Below are positions 17,443 to 26,238 of a stretch of DNA of 64,000 nt, one piece after another. Source of the stretch: Acidobacteriota bacterium (GTDB lineage Bacteria; Acidobacteriota; Blastocatellia; Pyrinomonadales; Pyrinomonadaceae); contig JAEWFC010000031.1 in NCBI GenBank assembly GCA_023389035.1, positions 130,261 through 194,260 of the forward strand, in the 5' to 3' direction. The position numbers and the translations under genes were made by a program. Under the pieces are notes generated by a model. That model had not been told where the DNA came from. It did no database searches and saw nothing but the letters and a program-made list of their open reading frames with translations. Position 1 is the first letter of the stretch; each line of letters opens with the position of its first letter.

Positions 17443-19188
17443 CTAATCCTTCCCACGCGACTTCTCGACGTTATCGGCCGCCGGTTGATTCGGTGAAAGC
17501 GATACGGTCGTTATACGGTTTCCCTGCAGACCGGAGATAGTTAGCTTTCGATCGCCGGCGACGATCGTGGAATTCATTTCCGGCTCATTGCCCATTACGG
17601 ATTTGAACATTTGCTCAAGCGTCTGCTTTGGATCACCGCCTAGCGAGATGCCGTAAGAGTTCAGTACATCTTCGGCCTTAGTGCTGCCTTTCAGGTGCAA
17701 TTCCCTGTCAAGAGCCTCACACGCTTCATCTCCGGCCTCAGAAAAAACGCAATCAAGGAACGGGCTCAGCTCTGGGCGTATTACGACGAACATATGGTCG
17801 CCCGGGTAAAGCCGGGTCGAACCGCGAGGCGGAATAACATCGTTTCCGCGACTGACCATCGCAACTACCGCGCTGTTCGGCAATGCGAGTTGAGCAAGCG
17901 TCCTGCCGGCCGCACGCGGATTTTCACCGAGCGTATACTCAACGATCTCTGCATCGACGTCACCGAGGGCAGTGATCTCCAGCGTAGCCGGAGGCGTCGC
18001 GGGCGGCTTCTCGATAAGCCCGAGCTTCCGTGCCACAAAGGACAGCGTCGAACCTTGAAGGGTCGCCGAGATCAGCACGATGAAAAACACCACATTGAAG
18101 ATCAAATAGGCATTCGGCAACCCAAAGACTAATGGAAAGATGGCGAGGATGATCGGGACCGAACCGCGCAGGCCCACCCACGATACCAGTGTGATCTCAC
18201 GAAAGTTGAACCCAAAGATCTTGAGGACTGGGACAACCGCGACCGGGCGTGCAACAAAGACCAGAACTAACGCGATCAATAACCCCTCTAACCATACATC
18301 GAGCAGCGAGCTCACGTTTACCAATAGGCCCAAGACGACGAACATCGTGATCTGGCTGACCCATGCCAGGCCATCGTGAAAAAGGAACGTAGTTCGCTGG
18401 AAGGCGAATCGCGCATCGCCGATGATCACGCCTGCTATGAATATGGCGAGAAAGCCGCTTCCGCCGAAATTCGCGGCGACCCCGAATGCTAAAAGACCGA
18501 AGGACGTCACCATCACAGGGTAAAGACCGGACGCCGTTAAACGGATCTTACCTATGACCTTGATCGTGCCCCAACCGACCGCCAAGCCAACGATCGTACC
18601 GATGCCCATTTGCATGGCGAAAAGTTTTACTAGTCCCACGCCCGGCTCCATTCCGTTAACCAGGATCTCTAAAAGGCCAACGGTCAAAAAGATCGCCATC
18701 GGGTCGTTTGACGCGCTTTCTATCTCGAGAATGGACTTGAGTCTAGAATTGAGATGTATCCCGGCATTTCGAAGCAGAGAGAATACTGCTGCCGCGTCCG
18801 TCGATCCGACGATCGCACCGAGTAACAGCCCTTGGAGCGGCGGTACGCCAAGGAAGTATGCGGCCGCCATGCCTGTAACGCCTGCCGTGACCGCAACACC
18901 GATCGTCGCAAGCACAGAGGCGGGCTTCCAAACTTGTCTGATGGATGACATGGGCGTTTGCAGCCCGCCATCAAATAGGATGAGTGCAAGAGCTATCGAA
19001 CCGAGAGCATGGGCCGCTAGTGCGTTATCGAACGCAATGCCACCGATCCCGCCCTCGCCCGCTAGCATGCCAATAAGCAGGAACAACACAAGCACCGGCA
19101 GCCCCAGCCGCGCAGACACCTTGCTTGAAACGATACCGACCAGTAAGAGGATGGCCGCAAGCAGGATTATTTTGTCGATCAGAAACAT
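17443..19188 (-). CDS. nhaP2: Potassium/proton antiporter, CPA1 family with RCK-C and CorC-like domains
   Basis: A 581-residue transporter. About twelve helices fill residues 1-385 with the exchanger core ILFDGGLQTP and GAIVGSTDAAAVFSLL, and ESASNDPMAIFLT contains the acidic pair at the ion site. An RCK-C (TrkA-C) domain follows at about 405-490, with GRTLAQLALPNSAVVAMVSRGN and YPGDHMFVVI. The last 80 residues form a CorC/HlyC-type transporter-associated domain. This order is that of NhaP2/CvrA, which exports K+ in exchange for protons. An inverted repeat at 17432-17456 overlaps its 3' end. Confidence 0.9.
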   Translation of the reverse strand: MFLIDKIILLAAILLLVGIVSSKVSARLGLPVLVLFLLIGMLAGEGGIGGIAFDNALAAHALGSIALALILFDGGLQTPMSSIRQVWKPASVLATIGVAVTAGVTGMAAAYFLGVPPLQGLLLGAIVGSTDAAAVFSLLRNAGIHLNSRLKSILEIESASNDPMAIFLTVGLLEILVNGMEPGVGLVKLFAMQMGIGTIVGLAVGWGTIKVIGKIRLTASGLYPVMVTSFGLLAFGVAANFGGSGFLAIFIAGVIIGDARFAFQRTTFLFHDGLAWVSQITMFVVLGLLVNVSSLLDVWLEGLLIALVLVFVARPVAVVPVLKIFGFNFREITLVSWVGLRGSVPIILAIFPLVFGLPNAYLIFNVVFFIVLISATLQGSTLSFVARKLGLIEKPPATPPATLEITALGDVDAEIVEYTLGENPRAAGRTLAQLALPNSAVVAMVSRGNDVIPPRGSTRLYPGDHMFVVIRPELSPFLDCVFSEAGDEACEALDRELHLKGSTKAEDVLNSYGISLGGDPKQTLEQMFKSVMGNEPEMNSTIVAGDRKLTISGLQGNRITTVSLSPNQPAADNVEKSRGKD

Positions 19189-19348
19189 TATTTTCTTCGG
19201 AAACCTTTCCTCTGCGTACCTATCGCCCGCGTGTTAGCATTCACGCTAATCGCTGCCACCAGAAGCTTTTTATGAGATAAATGGACGGCCTAACGAATAT
19301 TTTACGGAAAAACCACTTTCTTGAGAAACGGATGATTCAAATTACAAA

Positions 19349-19370
19349 GGCCCTGAGCGAACTCAGAGCC
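19349..19370 (-). terminator. Probable terminator of the nrd operon
   Basis: Hairpin with a nine-position stem (one mismatch) and a four-base loop, 30 bases past the nrdB stop. On the minus strand it is followed by a T-rich stretch interrupted by G and AA, so it is a moderate terminator candidate. Confidence 0.5.
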
Positions 19371-19399
19371 TACAGTGTTGTATTCCGTTACGCCGACAA

Positions 19400-20398
19400 T
19401 TAGAAGGCTTCGCTGAAGCTGACCTCGCCTGCTACAGAAACCTGATATGCGGACACGCGGCGTTCAAAGAAGTTGGTGAGCTCCTGAACATCCTGCAGGT
19501 CCATGAACGCGAACGGATTCTTTGCCTTGTAAACCTTCGGTATGCCGAGCATCGCTAGCCGCTGATCTGCGATGAACTCAAGGTACTGTTTCATGTCGGC
19601 TACCGAAAGGCCGGCGACGCCGCCGGAAAGAATGTCCTCGGCAAACTGCATCTCGCAATCGACCGCCTCATCAAGCATGACGGCGATCTGCCGTTCCATC
19701 TCAGCGTCGAAAAGGTCGGGTTCTTCGGTCCGCACTTTCTTGACCACTTCAAACGCGAAGTTCATATGGCAAGACTCGTCGCGGAAGACCCAGTTCGTGC
19801 CCGATGCCAGACCGTGAAGCAGGCCCTTCGAGCGTAGAAAGTAAACGTACGCAAACGCGGCGAAGAAGAACAATCCTTCGATACATGCCGCGAAACAGAT
19901 CAGATTAAGCAGGAATCTGCGCCGATCTTCCTTGGTTTCCAATGTCTGCAGATCATTGATGGAATCGATCCATTTCAGACAAAACTCTCCCTTTTTGCGG
20001 ATCGACGGAATGTTCTCGATCGCGGCAAACGCAGCTTCGCGTTCCTTGTGCTCAGGGATATATGTATCCAGCAGTGTTAGATAAAACTGCACGTGCAGCG
20101 CCTCTTCGTAAAGCTGCCGCGACAGATACATCCGTGCTTCCGGTGCGTTGATGTGCTTATACAGATTCAGCACCAAATTGTTCGCGACGATCGAGTCACC
20201 CGTGGCAAAGAACGCCACAAGACGATTGATCAAGTGCCTCTCCGCCGGCGTCATCTTTGCACGCAGATCGGTAACGTCCATCGAGAAATCCACTTCCTCG
20301 ACGGTCCACGTGTTCTTGATCGCGTTCCGGTACATCTCATAGAAGTCCGGGTATTGCATAGGCCGAAGTGTAAGGTTAAATCCAGGATCTAGAAGCAT
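19400..20398 (-). CDS. nrdB: Ribonucleoside-diphosphate reductase beta subunit (class Ia-type, tyrosyl radical)
   Basis: Radical-generating subunit for aerobic deoxyribonucleotide synthesis. The start is placed at ATG 20398 (MLLDPGFNLTLRPMQYP), giving 332 residues; the frame stays open upstream to 20572, but that part overlaps the S23 gene and is not NrdB-like. Diiron ligands appear in LYEEALHVQFY and later DESCHMNFAFEVV. The tyrosine four residues after the histidine of LHVQFY sits at the radical position, so this is a tyrosyl-radical enzyme rather than class Ic. nrdA lies upstream on the same strand, with an S23-type gene between them. Confidence 0.94.
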   Translation of the reverse strand: MLLDPGFNLTLRPMQYPDFYEMYRNAIKNTWTVEEVDFSMDVTDLRAKMTPAERHLINRLVAFFATGDSIVANNLVLNLYKHINAPEARMYLSRQLYEEALHVQFYLTLLDTYIPEHKEREAAFAAIENIPSIRKKGEFCLKWIDSINDLQTLETKEDRRRFLLNLICFAACIEGLFFFAAFAYVYFLRSKGLLHGLASGTNWVFRDESCHMNFAFEVVKKVRTEEPDLFDAEMERQIAVMLDEAVDCEMQFAEDILSGGVAGLSVADMKQYLEFIADQRLAMLGIPKVYKAKNPFAFMDLQDVQELTNFFERRVSAYQVSVAGEVSFSEAF

Positions 20399-20829
20399 AA
20401 TTTTGAATGTCGAATTCCGAATATCGAATGAGGATATTGGACTCCTCATGATTTTGTCTTTGCCGTTTTGACCGATGAGACAAAAATGGCGATCAATTGT
20501 TCCGTTTCGTCCCGAAGAGGTTGAAGCTTGTCTTCCTCTACGAATCCGCCGTCGATGAGCAGCTCCAACCAATATGCAGTTTCATCGAGCTCTTGAAGGC
20601 TACTCGTCATCTTGCTGACAAATTCCGAGGTTGATCGCGAGCGACAGGCTTCGCGATATTGGGCCCCGACACTTGTTCCGCTTCTTAAGATCTGCTTCCC
20701 GATCACCTGGGAATCTGCAGTCCGCGGTAACGATCGAAACAACTTAATTATCCTAAGCGCGTACAACTTAGTGCGCTCCTTCAGGTCGAATTCCTTCATT
20801 CGGTATTGAATATTCGAAATTCGTTATTC
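20399..20829. mobile_element. S23/four-helix-bundle cassette with imperfect inverted-repeat ends
   Basis: The S23-type gene is bounded by AT-rich sequences, 20405-20430 on the left and 20797-20829 on the right, which are imperfect inverted copies of each other built from the word GAATNTCGAAT. The segment separates nrdA from nrdB, which are normally adjacent. I interpret it as an inserted cassette. No transposase is present and I could not identify a target-site duplication, so the insertion model is inference. Confidence 0.45.
20446..20799 (-). CDS. Four helix bundle protein (23S rRNA intervening-sequence protein family)
   Basis: A 117-residue, all-helical protein of the S23/IVP family. The central motif ILRSGTSVGAQYREACRSRS followed by SEFVSKMTSSLQELDETAYWLELL is diagnostic. 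Members occur inside 23S rRNA intervening sequences or as isolated cassettes across bacterial genomes and are related to the Avd accessory proteins of diversity-generating retroelements. No reverse transcriptase or variable repeat is seen here. Its placement between nrdA and nrdB, with inverted AT-rich flanks, suggests insertion. Function is unknown; it is probably cotranscribed with nrd. Confidence 0.88.
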   Translation of the reverse strand: MKEFDLKERTKLYALRIIKLFRSLPRTADSQVIGKQILRSGTSVGAQYREACRSRSTSEFVSKMTSSLQELDETAYWLELLIDGGFVEEDKLQPLRDETEQLIAIFVSSVKTAKTKS

Positions 20830-20830
20830 C

Positions 20831-23251
20831 CTATTGGCACGCCTCACAGGCTTCCGGATTCTCAAGCGAGCAGATCAGTGCCTCTTCGTCGGTATAAACC
20901 TTTTTTGGTTCTCCGGGAATGAGGTCGGCGACCTTATAGTCGGCCGTTACCTGATTGATCTTCGTCGCAGGCCGTGAACGCAGGTAATACGTCGTCTTTA
21001 GGCCTTTCTGCCAGCAGTACATGTACATCGATGAAAGCTTGCCGATCGACGGGCTTTCCATAAAGAGGTTTAGCGAGGCCGACTGATCGATAAACGCACC
21101 GCGGTCTGCGGCCATATCGATAAGCGAACGCATTGGTACTTCCCACGCGGTCCGGTAGATCTCGCGAAGCTCTGACGGGATCTCTTCGATATCCTGGATC
21201 GAGCCCTCAGCGAGCTTGATCTTGTTCCTGATCTCGCTGTTCCATAGGCCGATCTTCTTCAGCTCTTTGACCAGATACTTATTGATCTGGATGAAATCGC
21301 CTGAAAGCGTTTCGCGTTTGAACAGATTCGACACCTGCGGCTCGATACATTCATAGCTGCCTGCGATAGCGGCGATCGTCGCCGTCGGTGCAATGGCGAT
21401 CATTAGGCTGTTCCGCAAACCATTAGCTTTTATCTTTTCACGCAGGGCATCCCATCGTTGAGTGTCAACAGGCACTACGCCCCACAGGTCAAACTGCAGT
21501 TGGCCGTCGGCCGCACGCGTTTCGGGGAATGCGGGATGTGCCCCCTTCGCGATCGCGAGCTCGCATGATGCATCGAGAGCCGCGAAGTAGATCTCCTCCT
21601 GGACCTTCGCCGAGATCTTTCGGGCCTCAGGCGAATCGAAAGGCAGCGACATCTGGAAAAACACGTCCTGCAGCCCCATCACCCCTAGGCCTATATTTCT
21701 CCAGCGCTGATTCGATACCGTAGTACTCGGGATCGCGTAGAAGTTCAGGTCGATCACGCGGTCGAGCTGCCTCACGGCGAGCTTTACATTTTCACGCAGT
21801 TTATCGAAATCAAAACCTTTCTCGCTGGCGTAGCGGGCAAGGTTGATCGAGCCTAAATTACACACGGCCGTTTCACTCTCGTTCGTGACCTCGACGATCT
21901 CGGTGCAAAGATTTGAGAGATGTATAACGTTGTCGGGCCGGCCTGTCTGATTTGATTTGCGATTGCAGGCGTCCTTGAAGGTCATCCAGCCGTTGCCGGT
22001 CTGTGCCAATGTCCGCATCATCTTGGCGTAAAGGTCGCGTGCTTTTACCTGCTTGACGAACTGCCCGGCCTCCTCAGCCTTGAGATATTCAGACTCAAAC
22101 TCTTCGCCATACGTGTCCGGAAAATGCGGCACTATTTTCGGATCAAATAGCGACCACATCTCGTCCGCCTCGACACGCCGCATAAATATGTCCGGGATCC
22201 AGTTCGCCGTGTTCAGGTTATAAGTACGGCGGGCGTCGTCGCCTGTATTATCGCGAAGCTCAAGAAAGTCTTCGATGTCGGCATGCCAGGTCTCAAGATA
22301 AACGCAAGCAGCTCCTTTACGCTTCCCGCCCTGGTTCACCGCAGCGACGCTCGAATCTAGAGTTTTGAGCCACGGCACGATGCCGTTTGAATGACCGTTA
22401 GTTCCGCGGATCAAGGAACCCTGCGAACGCACACGATGGTAAGCGATGCCGATACCACCCGAAAACTTCGAAAGCATCGCAACATCGGAATACTTCTTGT
22501 AAATGCTCTCGAGGCTATCCTGCGGACTGTCGAGTAGGAAGCAACTCGAAAGCTGTTCGTGTTTTGTTCCGGAATTGAAAAGCGTCGGGGTCGACGGCAC
22601 ATATTCCAACGAAGAGAAAAGGTTGTAAAACTCGATCGCCTCTTGAGGCGTTTCGGAGAGGCCGCAAGCCACACGCATCCAGAAGAACTGCGGGGTCTCG
22701 ATAACGTCACGCGTCACCGGATTTTTCAATAGGTAACGGTCGTAGAGTGTGCGTAGGCCAAAAAATTCGAATAAGTCGTTGCGGGTCTGGTCTATCGCGT
22801 CGTTCAGCTTGCGGCTGTTCTCCGAAACGAATTTGACGACGCGGGGTGCGATGAGGCCCTCGCGAACGCCAAATGCGATCGATTGTGAAAATGAATAGAT
22901 CTCTTGATTGCGGACCTCCTTCTCAACGTATTGATTCAAGAGGCGTGCGGCGAGCCGCGAATATTCCGGCTCTTCGAATATCAGGCTCGCGGCCGTCTGG
23001 ATCGAAAGCTTGTCCAGCTCTTTCGTTGTCGCACCATCGTACAGTCCGCTTATCGTCTTAGTGGCGATGCGCATGCTGTCGACGTTCGGAAGTCCCGGGC
23101 AGCATCGCGAGATAGCTCGTACGATCTTATTGATGTCTACCGGCTCGCCGGAGCCGTTGCGCTTTGTGACGCGCATCTGGGTCTGTGCTGTTTCTTCTTG
23201 TCGGGCGGCGGCGGTTGATGTTGTTCCGGTGGCGATTTCCATATCAGACAA
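20831..23251 (-). CDS. nrdA: Ribonucleoside-diphosphate reductase alpha subunit (class Ia-type)
   Basis: Catalytic subunit that reduces ribonucleoside diphosphates. An N-terminal ATP-cone (about residues 27-115, RVTKRNGSGEPVDINKI) provides dATP feedback. Active-site residues are visible: the first redox cysteine in LSSCFLLDS, the N-C-E triad in SNLCTEIVEV, the second redox cysteine in AVCNLGSINLA, and the electron-transfer tyrosines in TTYYLRSR. The protein ends in NPEACEACQ, a CxxC pair that passes electrons from thioredoxin. A TTG start at 23251 has AAGGA five bases upstream; ATG 23242 is the alternative but is spaced poorly. NrdR-like sites lie about 310-355 bases upstream. Confidence 0.95.
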   Translation of the reverse strand: MSDMEIATGTTSTAAARQEETAQTQMRVTKRNGSGEPVDINKIVRAISRCCPGLPNVDSMRIATKTISGLYDGATTKELDKLSIQTAASLIFEEPEYSRLAARLLNQYVEKEVRNQEIYSFSQSIAFGVREGLIAPRVVKFVSENSRKLNDAIDQTRNDLFEFFGLRTLYDRYLLKNPVTRDVIETPQFFWMRVACGLSETPQEAIEFYNLFSSLEYVPSTPTLFNSGTKHEQLSSCFLLDSPQDSLESIYKKYSDVAMLSKFSGGIGIAYHRVRSQGSLIRGTNGHSNGIVPWLKTLDSSVAAVNQGGKRKGAACVYLETWHADIEDFLELRDNTGDDARRTYNLNTANWIPDIFMRRVEADEMWSLFDPKIVPHFPDTYGEEFESEYLKAEEAGQFVKQVKARDLYAKMMRTLAQTGNGWMTFKDACNRKSNQTGRPDNVIHLSNLCTEIVEVTNESETAVCNLGSINLARYASEKGFDFDKLRENVKLAVRQLDRVIDLNFYAIPSTTVSNQRWRNIGLGVMGLQDVFFQMSLPFDSPEARKISAKVQEEIYFAALDASCELAIAKGAHPAFPETRAADGQLQFDLWGVVPVDTQRWDALREKIKANGLRNSLMIAIAPTATIAAIAGSYECIEPQVSNLFKRETLSGDFIQINKYLVKELKKIGLWNSEIRNKIKLAEGSIQDIEEIPSELREIYRTAWEVPMRSLIDMAADRGAFIDQSASLNLFMESPSIGKLSSMYMYCWQKGLKTTYYLRSRPATKINQVTADYKVADLIPGEPKKVYTDEEALICSLENPEACEACQ

Positions 23252-23558
23252 TTTTTTCCTTGGGTAGAACCCGGATTTTTGAGCCAGCGATTCCCTGATG
23301 GTGATTTATGTCCGGTTTTTCGGGGCGAGTTTCGCCTACCGGTTACAGTTCACCCGAACCGCAACTCTTCGTTGCACTGCTGTGGATTCTCGTTGGTGTA
23401 TTAGGGCCTTGAGTTAAGGCTGATCCTACCGGCTCCGCATACAGATGTCTGCGATCGTGAGCTTTCGTTCCCCATTAGTTCCTGTCGGGGCGAGATCTGC
23501 GGCGTGGGCCGCGTTCAAGTTTTCAACTACAAATCCTGAGAGCGTTCCTTCAGTGGAT
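23252..23558 (-). other. Long leader upstream of nrdA, likely structured, class unknown
   Basis: About 300 bases without a credible gene separate the nrdA start from the NrdR-like sites. Read in the nrdA direction, it has several compact hairpins, including a five-base stem with a three-base loop at 23324-23336 and nested GGTT/AACC and GTTC/GAAC pairs near 23341-23360. I compared it by eye with cobalamin riboswitch, tmRNA, RNase P, SRP and 6S RNA signatures and saw no match. It may be an untranslated leader with regulatory folding, or a small RNA gene. Confidence 0.35.
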
Positions 23559-23606
23559 ATAGACTATATTGTGTGAGAGAGCGTTTGTCAACACAAAATC
23601 TAGTGG
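23559..23606 (-). promoter_or_regulatory. Candidate NrdR box pair for the nrd operon
   Basis: Two 16-bp sites resemble the NrdR consensus ACACWATATATWGTGT: 23559-23574 (minus-strand ACACAATATAGTCTAT, 13 of 16) and 23591-23606 (plus-strand ACACAAAATCTAGTGG, 13 of 16). They are separated by 16 bp, the same-face spacing known for paired NrdR boxes. A third, better-matching copy (ACACAATATGTTGTGG, 14 of 16) lies at 23706-23721. NrdR represses ribonucleotide reductase genes when dATP is high. No nrdR gene is in the window. Confidence 0.6.
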
Positions 23607-23745
23607 TTTTAAACTTAGTGTATAAACTACGTGAATGTAACACTTAGCGCGCCTAGCCTGATGTATCGCGTTAAAACTTTCAGTGCGAGACGTTAAGTTT
23701 TGTGAACACAATATGTTGTGGTCATGTCGAACAGCAGAAACGTCG

Positions 23746-24513
23746 TCAGCCGACTGTGACGGAAAGTGTATCAAAAGAAAATTCGACGTTGTCGGGCAGC
23801 AATCTAGAATCGCGCTCGTGCAGGATGTCGTGGTTCAAATGGGTCAAGAACGCTCGCTTAGGTTTGAGCTCTTCGATGATCGAGAGAGCCTCATCGAGAT
23901 GCAGATGTGTAGAATGCGGCTTTATCCGGACACAGTCGAGTACAAGTACCTCCAGATCCCGTAGGCCGTCCATTGAATCGGGTGGGATCGTCTTTAGATC
24001 CGTCGCGTACGCGAGATCGTTGAAACGATATGCAACTACAGGGAGCTTGCCGTGGATCACCTCGAGCGGTGTCACCTCGATATCAGGCCCGATCGAGAAT
24101 GGAGCATTGTGAACCACCGTATGGGGGATAAGCTGCGGCAATCCGCCGCCCGTGTGCGTCGGCTGAAAGATATATTGAAATATCCGCCGAAGATCGATCC
24201 ATGCGATCTCGTTAGCAAATATCGGCATCGCGCCATAGCGGAAATTCAGCGGCCTGATGTCGTCAAGACCGAAAACATGATCTACGTGGCAATGCGTGAT
24301 CAGGACCGCATCGAGCCTTCTGATATTTGCTCTTAATGCTTGCTGACGAAAGTCACTCGAGGTATCCACGAGAATGGTCTTCCCGGCGTGCTCGATGAGG
24401 ATCGAGACCCGAAGCCGTTTATCACGCGGGTCGTCGGAAAGGCACGTTTCGCAGTCGCACGCTATCGAAGGCACGCCCGTGGAGGTTCCGGTTCCGAGGA
24501 AGGTTAATTTCAT
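23746..24513 (-). CDS. MBL-fold metallo-hydrolase, PhnP-like
   Basis: A 255-residue protein starting at ATG 24513. It has the beta-lactamase-fold start LTFLGTGTSTGVPSIAC with a CDCETC cysteine cluster, the metal motif THCHVDHVFGLDDIRPLN, a later DLKTIPP aspartate and HLNHD near the C-terminus. The N-terminal cysteines and the DIRPL segment resemble PhnP, which opens cyclic ribose phosphates in phosphonate use. No phn genes are here, so a general phosphodiesterase role is more likely. It is followed by the nrd leader on the same strand and may read toward it. Confidence 0.85.
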   Translation of the reverse strand: MKLTFLGTGTSTGVPSIACDCETCLSDDPRDKRLRVSILIEHAGKTILVDTSSDFRQQALRANIRRLDAVLITHCHVDHVFGLDDIRPLNFRYGAMPIFANEIAWIDLRRIFQYIFQPTHTGGGLPQLIPHTVVHNAPFSIGPDIEVTPLEVIHGKLPVVAYRFNDLAYATDLKTIPPDSMDGLRDLEVLVLDCVRIKPHSTHLHLDEALSIIEELKPKRAFLTHLNHDILHERDSRLLPDNVEFSFDTLSVTVG

Positions 24514-24573
24514 CAAAGTCTAGACAGCCGCGACAGTCCAGGAAGCCCCACGGGACTGCCCAAACTTCCTAGA

Positions 24574-25146
24574 CTACTTCTTGCCCAATATATCCGCCGC
24601 TCCGAACTTTTGCGCCGCCTGAGCTTTTAATTTTTCTTCCGTTGCCCGCACCATCGTAACGTATTGCATACGCAGGTCGGCGAGCAGGCCTTCGAGCAAT
24701 CGGCTCTCTTGTTCATGAAGGTTACCCTTCGTCTTTTCGCGGACCATCGCGAGCACATCCAGCCAATACTTTCCGCTGTCTAGATCGAGCGACCGTTTGC
24801 CCGTAGCGGGATGAGGCACCGCACCCAATGCTGCGGCCGCATTAGTGGCAAGCGTGGAAAGAAAATTGACAAAGCTTGCCGGATCATCCGCTCCCGGAAG
24901 ATCCTCCTCGCCTATCTCACCGTCATCAAAGCTTTGGCCAAGATCGCCAGCCGCCGCGGTCGGCGTTGTGGGTTCGACAGCGGTAGCATCCGGTTGATCA
25001 GCTTTTGCGACAGGCTGCGTAGCCGCTTTTCGTTCCGGTTCCGGCTCGAGCGTCACACCGTCCTTGACCGAGCCGTCCGGGTTGAACTTGCGGCGGTCAA
25101 CGACCTTTAATACGACATCTTCCTCGCGTTCTTCGTGTTCTACCAT
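24574..25146 (-). CDS. DUF1844 domain protein
   Basis: A 190-residue cytosolic protein. I place the start at ATG 25146 (MVEHEEREED), with AAGGG about eleven bases upstream; the frame is open to 25344 but would run through the start of divergent mazG. The first hundred residues are acidic and low in complexity. The C-terminal DUF1844 domain begins at PASFVNFLSTLATNAAAALG and continues through DLDSGKYWLDVLAMVREKTKGNL. The family is common in Acidobacteriota and related phyla next to tRNA or cell-envelope genes; its function is unknown. It sits about 60 bases upstream of the MBL gene on the same strand. Confidence 0.8.
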   Translation of the reverse strand: MVEHEEREEDVVLKVVDRRKFNPDGSVKDGVTLEPEPERKAATQPVAKADQPDATAVEPTTPTAAAGDLGQSFDDGEIGEEDLPGADDPASFVNFLSTLATNAAAALGAVPHPATGKRSLDLDSGKYWLDVLAMVREKTKGNLHEQESRLLEGLLADLRMQYVTMVRATEEKLKAQAAQKFGAADILGKK

Positions 25147-25244
25147 AATCTGTTGCCCTTGAAGAACGATATTACCATTTGAGCCGAGACGGTTGGAAGT
25201 CTCGACTTTTCGCATCGGGCTTTGTCCATTAGACTTACCTTCAG

Positions 25245-26048
25245 ATGAGCAAAAGTTTTGACGAACTGGTGGGGGTAATGGCACGGCTGCGTGCTCCCGG
25301 CGGCTGTCCATGGGATGCCGAGCAAACATACAGCTCGCTATCACAGTATCTCCTGGAAGAGGCGTACGAGACCTTTGACGCTATACAGGAAGCGGAATCG
25401 ACCGGTGACATCAGCAATCTTAAAGAGGAGCTCGGCGATCTGCTGCTCCAGGTCGTCTTCCATTCGACCATCGGAGCGGAACGCGGCGAGTTTACTATCG
25501 ACGATGTTGCGGCCGGGGTTACACAAAAGCTCGTGCTGCGCCACCCGCATGTCTTTGGTGACGCTAAGCTCGAGAAAGCGAGCGATGTGCTTGATAACTG
25601 GGACGCGCTTAAGGCAAACGAGCGGAAGGCATCAGGCAAAGTGGAAAAGAACGGAGGCTCGATACTTGATGACGTCCCCATCCACTTCCCCGGATTGCTC
25701 GAAGCTCTCAAACTAACTAAGAAGGCAGCGAAGGTCGGTTTTGACTGGACGGAGACTCAGCAGATCCTCGATAAGGCGGACGAAGAGATCACCGAACTGC
25801 GGACGGCTCTCGACAACGAGGATCGGGATAACATCGAAGAGGAGATCGGTGATCTGCTCTTTGTATTAGTTAATCTTGCACGCCGTCTAGACGTAGAACC
25901 CGAGACGGCCCTGAAACGAACAAACCGAAAGTTCAGGGAGCGTTTCCGCTATATTGAAGAACAGCTGAACGAGCGCGACGTTACTCTGGAAGAGACCTCA
26001 CTCGATCAAATGGACACCTTGTGGAACGAATCAAAGTCTGCGAGCTAG
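25245..26048 (+). CDS. mazG: Nucleoside triphosphate pyrophosphohydrolase MazG
   Basis: Two-domain all-alpha NTP pyrophosphohydrolase that removes non-canonical dNTPs and may lower ppGpp. The first domain starts at LRAPGGCPWDAEQTYSSL and has EEAYETFDAI, then the metal helix LKEELGDLLLQVVFHS. The second repeats the pattern in DEEITELRTAL and IEEEIGDLLFVLVNLAR. Its 267 residues match MazG. It is divergent from the DUF1844 gene, with about 98 bases between starts. This MazG is unrelated in function to the MazEF pair at 28.4-29.0 kb. Confidence 0.95.
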   Translation: MSKSFDELVGVMARLRAPGGCPWDAEQTYSSLSQYLLEEAYETFDAIQEAESTGDISNLKEELGDLLLQVVFHSTIGAERGEFTIDDVAAGVTQKLVLRHPHVFGDAKLEKASDVLDNWDALKANERKASGKVEKNGGSILDDVPIHFPGLLEALKLTKKAAKVGFDWTETQQILDKADEEITELRTALDNEDRDNIEEEIGDLLFVLVNLARRLDVEPETALKRTNRKFRERFRYIEEQLNERDVTLEETSLDQMDTLWNESKSAS

Positions 26049-26095
26049 GGTTGCGTTTGTCGTAAATCCATACATCACTGCCCAATAAATATGTA

Positions 26096-26123
26096 CGCCT
26101 GGTTTGACCGGGCGTTTTCTTTT
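26096..26123 (+). terminator. Intrinsic terminator after mazG
   Basis: Eight-position GC-rich stem (CGCCTGGT with ACCGGGCG, one T-G pair) and a three-base loop, followed directly by TTTTCTTTT. It lies 48 bases past the mazG stop. Confidence 0.9.
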
Positions 26124-26238
26124 GCGTGCGAAACCACCAGTTTGAAGCTATTAGGGCTGCGGTACGGCGCTTGCAGTTATTGCATTCTGGACTCCGTTAA
26201 TACGGGAAAGGAAGTAAAGAAAAAGGGGATTTAAGACT

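Noticed and set aside
18554..19237. Plus-strand frame of 227 codons opposite the antiporter gene
   Set aside because: It is the complement of the clear NhaP2 coding region; its Thr/Ser/Pro-rich translation shows no family features.
23252..23558. Cobalamin riboswitch, tmRNA or RNase P RNA in the nrdA leader
   Set aside because: None of the conserved blocks of these RNAs could be recognised by eye.
23683..24336. Plus-strand frames opposite the MBL gene and next to the nrd leader
   Set aside because: They are antisense to a well-supported MBL-fold gene and have no ribosome binding site or recognisable motif.
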